32,467 bases of DNA from Mesostigma viride (GCA_009746045.1 RPFO01002096.1:126501-158967); one strand, 5' to 3'; positions 21,152 to 32,098 are shown, numbered from the stretch's first letter. Notes: generated from the sequence alone by a model not told the origin. Translations and numbers: made by a program.

Positions 21152-21825
21152 GGGCCAACTCACACGGGTCGCGATCCGTGGTTCGTACGGTCATGGTTCG
21201 CGAACCGCTTTGCCGAGTGGCATCGAACTTTCTGCCACGTGGAACAGAAGTTGGTTGACGAACCGGTCGCACTCACACGGCGGGTCGCGGGCGTTCGGAT
21301 TGTTCAGATAGATAAAGATTGGTTCACAGTACCTTTTTTGCTGGCGTTTCCGCACTTTCCGCTCTTTTCCGCACTCCTCCTCAATCTCCTCGTTGTCGCC
21401 ACCTGTCCTTGGATTTACACACACAGCGGGATATCTACGATATCGTATTCTGATTATTCGGGTGTATCCAGTGATTATTTGTCTTTACTGGACGATACTA
21501 AATTCTACCTGGCGAGACCGGCTTCGCTGGATCGAAGCTGTCCAGTTTTCTTCAGCACCCTGCCGTACTGGTTCTACGCCGACTGAATTCGTACCATTAA
21601 ATCCCGTACTTTCAGGTCTTTTTCGCACTTGTCAGGTTCGATTCACGGACACGTGGACTTTTCGCTCGCGAACATGGGTCGCGACACGATTTCCCGCGAA
21701 CCACAAAGTCGGGTCGCGAACCATGCCCGTTTTCCGGCACTATCTGCCGACGCCGTGAGAAGATTCCTGCCACGCATGACAAGAGTGCTCACGAACTACG
21801 GATCGCGACCCGTGTGAGTTAGCCC
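21152..21825. mobile_element. MITE-like element with 35-bp TIRs and TTA duplication
   Basis: Positions 21152-21186 and the reverse complement of 21791-21825 match over 35 bp with two mismatches. Both begin GGGC(C/T)AACTCACACGGG. TTA flanks each end (21149-21151 and 21826-21828). A 3-bp TTA duplication with GGG-starting termini fits the PIF/Harbinger superfamily. The 674-bp interior codes for no transposase, so it is non-autonomous. Several GGTCGCGA/TTCGCGAACC motifs recur inside. Confidence 0.75.
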
Positions 21826-22556
21826 TTACAGTTGTCAGCCCTGGGACACAACAACAATAACGCAGTCCAAAACCAAGGAAGTCCAACTCAACTCAACTCA
21901 ACCACAGCTGGAAGATCGCGTGCGCCGGGCGGGCAACAACAACAGTTGTCAGCCCTTCGTAACCGCCGCGGTATCTTAATGCCACATTGAGTTGAGTGGA
22001 GTGGGTGATATTTTTTTTTCTCGAGTGATTCAAGCCAAGCGATCTTCCGTATTGTCATGAAAGCTTACCTTTCCACTGGTTACTACTCGTCTCAAAGCCT
22101 TTTAGAACGGTCAGAGCCGCAAACTGCCGATAAATTTACAGGTGCAGTTTGTAGTATTCACCAATGAAAGCCACAGGCATTTCAAAAATTGCCGTCAGCT
22201 GCCAGACCCTAGAAAACGCTTGGTCCTGCCTTTGCCGGACAACCATTGGAGCAGGTTATAAAGTGCGAAAACGATTTCTGATTGTTGGCTGACAGACTGA
22301 CAGCCGACAATTATTTTCGGGGAAATGGGTATATTTTATTATTCAATTATGGACCAAAGAGGTGAGAGGGGAAATGAGTATCAGCGAATCCTAATGAAGG
22401 TGGGCACACACACGTGTGGCGGTGACAGGTGAAAGGCTAATAGGGCGCGTTATTAGACCAGGGAAGCCATTGGACCTGAGTAATGTCGCCATGAGGCATA
22501 CTGGTGAATACCTGATTACGGCCCAGTAGATCATGAAAAAGCTGGAGCGGGCTGGG
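21826..22556. other. Intergenic sequence between the MITE and the LTR
   Basis: No gene could be supported. GTTGTCAGCCCT occurs at about 21831 and again at about 21948. A GTAAC(C/T)GCCGCGGT motif near 21959 repeats one left of the MITE near 21023, so the MITE may lie within an older repeated unit. Confidence 0.4.
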
Positions 22557-23335
22557 TGTAACGACTAAAAAATGATCATCAACATCATCCACAGTCCAAT
22601 ATGAAAGATCTTTTACCTGGGTTGCTTTCTTGAGTTGCAGAACTTCAAGTATCCGAGCAACGTTGAGATGGAAATTCCACAGCACGTGATTTAGGGAATC
22701 ACAACCCCTTGTAGACACAAAGACAAGCTCGTGTATAGACGACCTCTGTGGAACTGAAAGACGTCTATCGTCAAGGGGGTCTTATGAATGGACAACAAAG
22801 ACAAGCTTTATTATACCATGATGGATCAAACCAACGCTCACAACAATGGCGACCCCACGTCCTTGATATCGACGTGCTTGTCGAACTTGCTCCAACCTTA
22901 GCCTGAAGAGAACCAATCAGAACCCTGGGATTCTATACAAGATCTTCGTATCCATCCTAGTCACACAAAACAGAACAACACCACACACAGCCTGGCAGAA
23001 TCTTTCCATGAGATCCTAAATCTGTCGTAAGCACTGAAGTCCCAAAGGAGCATTTAAGACTCAATAGTACCAACTAACAAACTACAACCCCACGTGGATC
23101 AGGCCACGACCAATGAGGGCTCCTATCAGTAGTATCAGCCAACAAACTACAACCCTACGTGGATCAGGCCACGACCAATGAGGGTTCCTATCAGTTGGTT
23201 AACAAAGTATCAGCTCCAAGTACCGTCGTCTTAGAAACCTCATAACTTTCTCAATACTGATCCAAAAGTCCTCAAATAAAAGCCAAACATTCACAAAACA
23301 AAGGATGTAACAACAAAGTCATTTTTGCTTGTTAC
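22557..23335 (-). repeat. LTR of the interrupted copy
   Basis: This third LTR of the family has TGTAACGACT at its outer end, GCTTGTTACA at its inner end and the duplicated U3 units at about 23072-23203. Confidence 0.9.
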
Positions 23336-23480
23336 ATATCTCCCCCTCAAAACTGGACCTCCCAGGTCCAATAGCCAACTCTTGAAGGCAGAGGAACATT
23401 GAACAGAAATCCACCATCTCTTGGGAAAAGCAGATGGGTTTTTACATCCCTGGAAACAGGGCCTCCTATCTCATAAACAT

Positions 23481-23485
23481 CTAGT
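23481..23485 (+). repeat. Target site of nested insertion, CTAGT
   Basis: CTAGT precedes the plus-strand LTR. In the uninterrupted copy the same place reads CTAGTCACAGG (3258 onward), so CTAGT is the expected 5-bp duplication. Its second copy lies outside the window. Confidence 0.75.
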
Positions 23486-24059
23486 TGTTACGTCGCGTAA
23501 CTTTTGTTGTTGTTACGGACGTAAATTAGGTCCCTTGTTGCCTCAGCCATTCCGGAGCAGTTCGCTGACTTTCCTAGGCTTACGTGTAGTAAGGACCTTT
23601 TGGCCGGTCGGTACCGGGCCTTGTGACGTGGCACTTGTACAGTATGGTGGTTCGGTGCAGTCGCGCCGCGCTGCGTACTTTAGTAGTGGTCCTTTTATCC
23701 TGCGTGTGAACCTTGTGGACGTGCGTTGGTCCTGTGTGCGAGGGTCGATGTCGGCCCGAGCATACACGCCTGTCGGCGATCATTTATGCAGCAGTTGTCC
23801 TTCGTGAATGGCACTCGGCGTGTGTTAAATGAATTAACACATATAGGCTTGGGTCACGGCAGTGTAGTATTGTTTCCTTCGTAGTACCCTGGTTTTATTC
23901 GGTATATGGCGTATTATAAGGGAATGCATTGAGAAGCAGCGTCGTCGCGTCCTAGGTCTTATAGCCAATATAGCTCCTCACTCCTCGGTAGGTGCCTCAT
24001 CACTAGTTTAGGTAAGGTTAGGCGAGATGTTTGGGATAGAGTCGAGCCAGGACGTAACA
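23486..24059 (+). repeat. 5' LTR of Ty3/Gypsy element
   Basis: This 574-bp LTR starts TGTTACGTCG and ends GACGTAACA, a short inverted terminus. It is identical by eye to 32111-32467 over the 357 bp available. Confidence 0.9.
23912..23920 (+). promoter_or_regulatory. TATA-like element in LTR
   Basis: TATTATAAG lies about 427 bp into the LTR, a position suited to the U3/R boundary. This rests on the motif alone. Confidence 0.3.
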
Positions 24060-24060
24060 A

Positions 24061-24078
24061 TGGTAGCGGAGGTTTAGG
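24061..24078 (+). other. Primer-binding site
   Basis: TGGTAGCGGAGGTTTAGG begins one base after the LTR. It resembles an initiator-Met primer site (TGGTAGCAGAGG) with one change in the first twelve bases. Confidence 0.75.
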
Positions 24079-24760
24079 TAGACGCGACGAAGTTCCCTTG
24101 CAACCCTATACGCCAGAGGCCTTCCGCGGCCAGGGCACAGAAGAAGACAACCTCTTGACAGGTAATGGGCGGGTCGCCGTCAAGCTAGGGGGGTAGTGCT
24201 GCCCGATTCGGGACACGCCCTGCCTAGAAGTTAGACCTGCTCAAAGCGGATGAACTCCTCACGTAGCTAGTTCCTTTTCCTTTTCCTTTTCCATCTGTGT
24301 GTGCATTTCCTTGCTGGGTGCTGTTTGACGTTAGCTAGTGGGTTTGACGGTTCAATAGTGATGGATAGTGGGACGATTAGCGTCCCTTTAGACTACACCT
24401 CTTTTCCGTGCACGCTGCTGCGTTTTCTTATATGCTCGTTAGCTCTAGGCGAGCATCATAGATGCTTTGTGGGGGGGGAGGAGAGGTAGGACCTCCTCCA
24501 CCTCAAGTGCCTCCTATCCGTTCATTAGGAATCGGCTAGAATAGGAAAGTGCCTAGGAATAGATTCGGCTAGTCGCCGATGCTAGAACGTTGTTCATCGC
24601 CTTCCACTCTCTTTTACGCTTGGATGTATATGCCTATGTTTAGACCCTTGTGGTTGGTGTTGTACCCCACAGCAGGAGTTCCTCGGCTACGGCGTTGGTC
24701 ATCGACGACCATTTGGGCGCCATCTTTCAACGACTCCCATATCAGTGTCTACTATTGCCT
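24079..24760 (+). other. Untranslated leader of the Ty3/Gypsy element
   Basis: No convincing gene lies here. It contains a CCTTTT repeat (about 24272-24291) and, at its end, a frame leading into the pre-gag ORF. Confidence 0.5.
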
Positions 24761-25098
24761 ATGAAACCTGATCGGTCTTCCCCTACCCCTGCCTTCAAGG
24801 TACAAGGTAACCCTACTGATACCCCTAAGGTTAGGGCTGCCCAGCAACGGGCCAGTGAGCCAATACGTCCTCCCCCTGTCACTATACTTCTACCCTTCCT
24901 GCAGCCCCTACCTCTGGTGCTGTACCCCCAAGACGTTCTTTTCCTGCTCCTCTTGCTCGCCCTTCGGTAGATAGCCTTGTTTTGGTTTCACTACCTCCAT
25001 CTCCCCCTCGTCCTACGGTGTCATCCTCCTCTAGTGTAGATACTCCTCTCACCTTAGAGTTTGGCTCCCTATCCATTACTGTTATTAAAAAGGATTGA
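24761..25098 (+). pseudogene. Small ORF upstream of gag, one frameshift
   Basis: From ATG 24761 the frame reads MKPDRSSPTPAFKVQGNPTD and continues Pro/Gln/Arg-rich to RPPPVT. A one-base lesion at a C run near 24880 then shifts the frame, which continues TSTLPAAPTSGAVPP, PSVDSLVLVSLPPSPPRPTV and LEFGSLSITVIKKD before a TGA at 25096-25098. The Pro/Ser composition matches gag, and the frame may extend upstream of the ATG (SSSATALVIDDHLGAIFQRL). It is separated from gag by about 120 bp. I do not recognise it; it could be an accessory ORF, a duplicated gag N-terminus or a decayed earlier gag start. Confidence 0.4.
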
Positions 25099-25217
25099 TT
25101 TTACTTGTTTTCCTCTCTTGGGACATTAAAAGTTTTTCCTTTTTGCTTTCCTTGCTTTAAATTAGGGCGTTGTCCTCCTCCTTATTGCAACCTTAATTGT
25201 TTTTCCTCAAACTGAAC

Positions 25218-26918
25218 ATGGATCTAGTGGGTGGAGAGATGTCACCTATACCTACCACTAATAATTCTAATAATGCCAACAACAATAATAATAATAATAA
25301 TAATAACAATCGTCGTCCCTCTGTCACCCCTCCTACCTATGAACAACGTATGCAAGTCAGATTTAGTGATGACCCTTCCCTTACCTTGAACCAGGCCCCT
25401 GCCCCTCTTGCAACCTTGGCTCAACCCCCCAGCAGGTCCTCACTAACTAACAATGTTTCTAGGCCTCCTTCCCACTCTGTGCCTTCCATGCCTGCTTTTA
25501 ACACGGGTCGTACCTCTGCCCCTGTCGGCCCCTCTGGGCGCCCTAGTGCAGTTCCATTTTACCCACCTGCTTCCTGGTCCTACCCTGAGACGGCCTATGA
25601 GGCAGCCCAGGTCCCTACCCGTGTGGCTGATTTAGAAGTAATAGTGATTTCAGCACCATGCCCCTAGATGATAGAAATTATGATCATTTTGCCTACTCCT
25701 CTCTTCGTGAGCAATATACTGTTCCTTTCTCCTATGGGCACCAGTCTGAAACGGTGGCCCCTTCTCGACCCCTACCCAAAACCTTTCCTCTTCCTTCCTT
25801 CTATCCCGCTTATGTAGCAGTGGAAGATAGTGGCCCTATGGGAAAAACTGACTCTTCGAATCCCCCTAAGCCTCCTGCTCTTCCCCTCTTTGCTAACCTT
25901 CCCAATTAGCTGGATGTCAAGTCTACCCCTCAACAGTTTTTCACTTTTATTATGTTGCTTACCCAGAACACAGAGTCGTGGCAGAATCATAATAGATGGC
26001 GTCTCTCTGATGCTGTTTTAGTCCCTCACTATCTTACTACCTGTATTACCCCTGAGCTTGCCAACCTCATCCAGTGTGAATCCTTGGCCTCTCATGCCTA
26101 CCCTAACTCAGTAGCAGGATTGTTTTAGCGGTTAGAGAGCCATTTAGTTCCTCCTGATGCAGATTGGCAGGATAGATTAGCCTTTGGTACTTTGCAGCAA
26201 GGTACTAAACCGTTTAAGGAATATATGAAAGAACTTGATGCACAGATGGTACGAATTAGGGATTTGTCGGGCGCAGAAGTACGTGCTCGTTTCCTTCAAG
26301 GCCTCAGTAGACCCTTATTACGTGAGGTAAAACGCCAGTTCTCTGCCTACCGTTTCACTGATCTGCCCCTCAAGCATGTGCGACAACGTCTATTAAAGAG
26401 TAGCAGATTTCTTTACCACTCCTCTTCCTACCCATCTCCTCCGTGTTGCTGATTGCATGTATGCTCATGCTCCTTTGTGTACTAGGGTTCATAACCTTGT
26501 CCTCACTCCTGAAGAAGAATAGGCATATGTAGAAGAATTCGATATTTGCGTTACAGATATATCTGCATTGGATGTGTCTCACATCTCGTGTTATCATTGT
26601 CATGAGGTGGGCCATCTTAAGGCGGAGTGCCCCAAGTTCCTTTCTGGTGCTCCCCCTCATCCCGATGCTCGCCCTCCTCGTACCCCTCAGCGTGCTCCTA
26701 TTCGTCCCACTCCAGGACGCATTCCCTCAGCTACCCCTAGTAGGCTGAATGTTGTGCAGACAGGACCCTCAGGGTTCCCCTATGATAATCAGGCTCCTGC
26801 ACCCTCTTCGCTCCCTCGCGACCCTCCAGCAGTGGCTTTTTCGCCAGGGACTTCTTCGGGGTTAGTCCCAATGGATGTGGGGGGGAGGGGGAACAGTAGG
26901 CCTGTCAGCCGGGGGTAA
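25218..26918 (+). pseudogene. gag: Gag polyprotein (damaged)
   Basis: ATG 25218 starts MDLVGGEMSPIPTTNNSN, followed by a poly-Asn tract from AAT/AAC repeats and a Pro/Ser-rich matrix-like region. The frame shifts near 25640 (continuing NSDFSTMPLDDRNYDHF), passes a TAG after FANLPN (25907-25909) and another after SVAGLF (about 26126). It then covers a capsid segment (DRLAFGTLQQGTKPFKEYMK, EVRARFLQGLSRPLLREVK) typical of Ty3/Gypsy gag. A second shift near 26400 leads to LRVADCMYAHAPLCTRVHN, a third TAG at 26520-26522, and then a perfect CCHC zinc knuckle CYHCHEVGHLKAEC at 26589-26630. The tail is Pro-rich, ending at 26918. The poly-Asn tract is encoded by a trinucleotide repeat and is probably variable. 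The product would form the particle shell and bind RNA. Confidence 0.75.
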
Positions 26919-29823
26919 CCTGGACAGGTCCTTAGATAGTACCCCAGATAATAATTTTTGCCTGCCTGTTTTCATAACTTCTGTAGGAGCTGAATCATCC
27001 CTACCCTTACGTGTTCGTCCTCTTATGTTTTGGAATGGTGGCTTAACCGTTCCCCACACTGTTGTAGACCCCTTCTTGCATGCTGATGAACTTTTGAATG
27101 TCTGTGTGTTAGTGGATAGCGGTGCGGCTAGCTCCTTTGTGAGCGAGGCCCTAGTTAGGCGTTTAGAACTAGTCCCTATCCCTCACACCAAGCCTGTCAC
27201 TGTTCATTATGCTGACGGTCGCACCAGTCATTCCCCGGGTACGGTGTCCCTTCCCCTGGTCATACAAGGACGTACTGTCAACCTGACGGCCACTATAGGC
27301 CCTATCACTACCGCTGATGTATTACTAGGATTAGATTGGCACCAGGATAATAAGATTACCATTAATTATGTTACCATGGTCATTTGGTTTCCAGATAGCT
27401 CTTACTGGGTACCAGAACGTCATTATAAAGTAGAAAATTTATCCTTGGTAGATATTACTCCTCCTACACCTGTTGATCCTCCTGTAAGACCTATACCTGA
27501 AGTATTAATGTCCAATGATGAGTTGCGATCTGAATTAAAGGAATATGGATATTTATTATGTATGTTCCTTCAGTTAGAAGTACAGGAGATACCTATCACT
27601 AATAATAGTGTGGATATAGATGTAAACACAGTGGATACAATAGGAGTGGGATATACTGAAAACGAAATAGTAAGATACATGGCTGTGATAGATTCCTCCA
27701 AAGTTTTTGAAGAAAAGAGTCCTTCTTATCCTCCTCCTCGTTCTGTTTTACACCGTGTAGTTATTAAGGACGGTGCAGTTCCTACGCACTCTCCGATGTA
27801 TAGAATGGGCCCTACCGAGTTAAAGGAACTAAAACAGATTTTAGTGTCACTATTAGAAGCAGGATTGATAGAGCCTAGTAACTCCCCCTACTCAGCTGGT
27901 GTCCTGTTAGTTCCTAAGCCAAATGGCAAGTTTCGCCTAGTTACTGATTATAGGAAGTTAAATGACATTACTGTGAAGTCTAAATACCCTCTACCTCGTA
28001 TTGATGATATATTTAATAAGGTTAAAGGTTCCACTTGTTTCACGGTACTGGATTGTGCGGATGGTTTTTGGCAACTGCGTATAGCCCCTGAGGATTGCCA
28101 TAAAACCGCCTTTGCTACCCCTTTTTGGTCATTATCAGTTTAGAGTAGCGGCCATGAGACTCTGTAACTCTCCTGCCTCTTTTCAAATGTTAATGAATGA
28201 AGTGCTTAGACCTGTTATGGGTAATTCTCACCTTCCTCAAGTGTCATCTGATTTAAAGGATCCGTCCTTCTCCTCTGTTTCTTTATCTGAGCATGACCGT
28301 TCTTGTGCTCAAGCTTACTTAGATGATATCCTTATTTACTCTCCTGATTTTGAAACGCACCTACGTGCTTTAAAGAAAGTATTAGAGATAATGGCTGAAA
28401 ATTCCTTGTGGGCTCGCCGTGCTAAAGTTGTTCTGGTAGGAGTGTACCATTTTTAGGACATGTTTTGTCAGATGCCGGGGTCGCTACCGACCCGGATAAA
28501 ACTAAGTCAATTCAGGAATGGCCTACCCCTACCGACGTTAAAGGTGTACGTAGTTTTCTAGGGATTGCCTCTTACTATAGGCGTTTTATCCCGCGTTTCG
28601 CAACTATAGCAGCCCCTATTAATCATTTATTAAAGAAGGATATCCCCTTTGTCTGGAGTAGTGAATGTCAGTCGGCTTTTCAGTGTCTAAAATCCCTACT
28701 CCTCTCTCCTCCCGTACTCATCCTACCGGATACTACTAAACCCTTTGTGGTAGCTACAGACGCTAGTAAGGTAGCTATCGGGGGCGTCCTTCTCCAGGAT
28801 CAGGGTCAGGGCTTACAGCCAATTGAGTATATCTCTAGGACAATGCTCCCTGCGGAGCGTAACTATCCCGTACACCAGCAGGAACTCTTAGCGGTGGTGT
28901 ATTGTTGCCACGCGTGGCAGCACTTTCTTAAAGGTGCTCAATTTGATGTCTGCCTGAATGAACCCTGTGAGATAGATCCTTATAGATTAGTTATTCAAAC
29001 GGATCACCGTCCCCTTTCCCATCTTCTCTCCCAACCCAACCTTACCCCTCGTCAAGCGCGCTGGATGGAGTTTTTAGCACAGTTTTCCCCTTTTAAACTT
29101 CAGTATGTTCATGGTGTAGATAACATAGTACCAGATGCACTCTCCCGTCGCGCAGATTACTCCTTTTTCGAGGACCTGGATGCTCTCAATACTACTCTAG
29201 TTCCTACTACTATGGGTGTAACCCCTTATGGTGAACTACCTGATGATGAATCCTCTGCCTATCTCTTTCATACTGCTGTTCGCATGCCTGATCTCCTTTC
29301 TCACGTAGGACTCTCTCTCCCGTGTGAGGCCCTTCCTGTGGTCTCGGTGGGGGGGGAGGGGAAAAATAAAATTTCCATACCGCTTAGCCATATAGCGACT
29401 AGGTCAGGAAAGTCTTATGATAACATAGTCCCTCTAGGACCTCCCCTTCTCTTTGGCAAGGCGGTAGGAGACCTCTTTAAACCTGTTCTGGATACCTCTG
29501 TAGCGATGCCTACCTCTGATCTTGAACGCCTTATTAGTAGATTTACGGCCACTGAGCCGGAAGCTTTAGCTGCCATTGCAGCCCTTCCCCAACAATTAGG
29601 CAAGCACCCTTGTAAATTTGTAGGTGGGTTTTTATATGTGCAAATAGCCGATTCTCCCCCTCAATGGCGCCTGTATGTCCCTCCTATCTGTCGCTCCTCC
29701 TTGCTCTTTGAGTTGCATGACTTAGCTGCTCATCAGGGTGGTAAACGGGTACGGGACCTAGTAGCCCGCTCTTACTACTGGAGGTGTTCCCCTGGCTTCC
29801 GGGCGAGGGCGAGGCAGATATAG
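26875..29823 (+). pseudogene. pol: Pol polyprotein: protease, reverse transcriptase, RNase H, truncated integrase
   Basis: Pol overlaps the gag end in the +1 frame at a G-rich run (26876-26891). Protease: VLVDSGAASSFV (about 27106-27140) with LLGLDW downstream. Reverse transcriptase: GLIEPSNSPYSAGVLLVPKP, FRLVTDYRKLND, FTVLDCADGFWQLRI and then the catalytic YLDDILIYS (about 28315). Frame breaks occur at a T run near 28115 and near 28440. RNase H: VVATDASKVAIGG, QQELLAVVY, QTDHRPLSHLL and HGVDNIVPDALSRR, so the catalytic Asp/Glu/Asp/Asp set is present. Integrase begins with FELHDLAAHQGGKRVRDLV and SYYW, the first half of the HHCC zinc region. It then ends in unrelated sequence and a stop at 29821-29823. 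No CxxC or D,D-35-E core follows. The reverse transcriptase carries an extra loop of about 25 residues before YLDD. Confidence 0.88.
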
Positions 29824-29861
29824 ATGACAACCCCTGTGACCTCCTACGGGCGGTCGAGTTC

Positions 29862-31741
29862 ATGGAGATCGCGGACCAGACAGCGGGAGTAGCATTTGGC
29901 GACCCTTCCCCTACGGACGCACCAGTCGAGGCACAGTACACGCCAGAGTATTCGGCCTCCCCTGCAGCGTCCTCCTCCTCAGTGTCGGCTCCTTCCCCTG
30001 TCCCGTCTTCACCACGGTCGACCCGGCGCGCGTCGGTGGAGCCTACCCGTTTGGGCTCGGATCGTGAGCCTGATCCTCTCTCGGCGACTGTTTCTGCGAT
30101 GCAGGCACAGATCCAGTCCCTGACCGCGGCTTTCGGGGCCTTCATGGCGGCCCAGGCGCATGCTCCAGCCACGCCAGGTGGGGTGTCTTTTGTATCTGTG
30201 CCCCCTTCCCCTTCGGTTGCCTCGGCGCCTACGGTTTCGCCCGCGCTGTGCGAGCCCTCGGTAGCTGCGGTTTCTTCTGTTGCTGCGGCTCCTACGCCTC
30301 CGGCTGTCTCTGCGCCTGCTACCGACGTACCTGCGCCTCTGCGCGAGTCTTCCGCCCCAGCGGCCGCGCCCGCCGTCGTCGCTTCCGGGCCCCCCACAGC
30401 GCCAGCGCCGCCATCGCGGGGTTTCTTTAGCGACCCGGGCGGTCTTCCCAGGCTTTGGGAGGGTGGTCCTCCGCAGAGGATTCCGGTGCCCGACTGGAGC
30501 TTGGATGGTAACCAGTCGTATGCCGGATTGCCTGTCCCTACGGGCCCTGTTTTCAACATGTGGCCTGGGGGTGCGCCGCCACCGGAGACCGGAGCGCCAG
30601 CTGCGGTGGCGGGTCCGTCGCGACCCCCTCCGGCAGCAGGTCCGACGCGACCTCCTGTTGTACCGGCGCCGTCTGCGTCTGTGCCGGTTCCTATACCCCT
30701 GCTTCGGCCCCTGTCCCTTCGGCCCCGCGGTCTTTGGCTGCGGTTGTTCGGGCCAGCGGCCCTGATCCTCGCGCCACCCGCGCTGCTGATTCCCTCCGGG
30801 AGTTGTCCGAGGGCGATCAGGATCGGGTCCCTTCTGTGGTGCATGCGACGCCGGAGTCGCGCGACACGCCTGTCCTTGGGTACGGTATGTCTGCGCACGC
30901 CTGCCGACAGTGTGACCTGCCGCGCGCCTCCGCCGAGCTTGCCATTTCGCCCATGTCCCTCGGGTTCTCCCAGGTGTGTCGGGCGCCGCGGGACCGTGGC
31001 CTACCCATTGAGACTGATCGGCCTCCTTTCGATATGGTTATTGTAGCTGATCCTGTGTTCCAGGGCGAGATCCTGGTTCGGCGCGTTCTGTATCGCTGGG
31101 CTAGGCGTCACAATGACTTGGACACCTACGGTGGGTTCCAGTGGGCTTACCCTCCGCCTCTGGGCATTATGGCCTCAGATGCCCTTACGGTAGAGTTTCC
31201 TGTGGTGCCGGGTGCTACGTACAGCACGGTTCTCCAGCCCATCCTAGAGTGGGATGCCCGTCGTCCAGCGCCCATCCCGGGCCAGGGTCTGGACTCCCGT
31301 GGCCATCCTCCTCCTCGGGCTAGCGACTACCTCGAGACGTTCGGGTCGCGACAGTGTGCCCGTCGGTGGCGCTTCCGTGAGGTTCGGCACATCCGGATGT
31401 GGCCGTCTGACGTGGAGCCCCTGGTAGATCTGTTCTTCCCGACGGGTTTGCGCTCTCGGATCCGGTATCATCGCCTACTCCTGCGGGCTCTCTGCTTGAT
31501 CGCGGTAGAGCCTTTCCTACGCCTCTTTGCCTGTGGTTTCCTGGACTGGGCCCGTGGCCAGGTCGTTCTTACGCAGCATAGGTATTACTGGGCCTTCCTG
31601 GGTCTTTTTCCTGATGGCGTGTGGGCCGATGTTTTCCTCACTGTAGATAGGCATGACAATGCCGATGATGTGGCCCACTACCATGCGTATCTGGATGTTC
31701 TGCTGGCCTCGCGTGGCACTTATCAGACTGATGGCAACTAG
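29862..31741 (+). pseudogene. Unrecognised GC-rich ORF in place of integrase core, one frameshift
   Basis: ATG 29862 starts MEIADQTAGVAFGDPSP; the frame is also open upstream from the integrase stub. The N-terminal half is Ser/Pro/Ala-rich with a possible coiled coil (LSATVSAMQAQIQSLTAAFG). After a one-base shift near 30685-30695 it continues in frame as RAADSLRELSEGDQDRV, then a folded-looking region: MSAHACRQCDLPRASAEL, FDMVIVADPVFQGEILVRRV, RWARRHNDLDTYGGFQW, YLETFGSRQCARRWRF, LLRALCLIAVEPFLRLFACG and DGVWADVFLTVDRHDNADD, with a TAG at 31741. Full length would be near 625 residues. It is visibly GC-richer than gag and pol. The low-complexity N-terminus with a short coiled coil recalls gag proteins, but I see no zinc knuckle. 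It could be a captured host gene, a gag-like protein of another element, or a family-specific accessory protein. Confidence 0.5.
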
Positions 31742-32098
31742 ATAGAGGGCCTTAGGCCCGACCTGAGGGTGTTGTCCCTCCGGTATATAGAGTCGCCCTC
31801 ACGTTCTGGCCAGTTGACTGGTCGTTCTTGGTCCTTGGTACTGATTTGTTTACTCTGTGTGTCCTGCCCAGTGCCGTCCCCCCCGGCAAGGACTCTGTTC
31901 CAGGCAGTTAGGGGAACCTACCACCAGGCTTGGTGCTGGTTAACCCTACACCTCCCGGCGTGGTGGTGGAGACCGAGTTAATACGTTGGTGCTTTGTATC
32001 TTGGATGGCCTGCCGATTGTGTTGGTGTGTGCTGGGTGCATTAGGTTTCCTATCCCTTGGTTTCCTCCCTGTGCGTAGGGAGAGGGCTCCCTACCTTT
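31742..32098 (+). other. Non-coding tail before purine tract
   Basis: No supported ORF lies here. It separates the unknown ORF from the purine tract and probably serves as the 3' untranslated part of the element. Confidence 0.45.

Larger units (their letters stand above)
22557..23485 (-). mobile_element. Second, interrupted copy of the non-autonomous LTR element (3' end only)
   Basis: An LTR (22557-23335, 779 bp) is followed by 150 bp (23336-23485) that match 3113-3262 of the complete copy, including the purine tract. Matching then stops exactly where the plus-strand Ty3/Gypsy element begins. The LTR differs from the other two by some twenty changes, including small indels concentrated in its first 300 bp, so this copy is older. 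The rest of it should lie beyond the window, on the far side of the nested element. Confidence 0.88.

Noticed and set aside
25218-26918. Genetic code with TAG (or TAA) read as glutamine, as in some ulvophyte algae
   Set aside because: Pol frames have no in-frame TAG or TAA over about 2.9 kb, and the host gene ends at TAA after the expected domain end. Simple mutation is the better explanation.
29684-30898. 404-codon minus-strand ORF rich in Gly/Arg/Ala
   Set aside because: It is antisense to a GC-rich Pro/Ala-coding stretch, where antisense frames stay open by composition; it has no motif and crosses the pol end.
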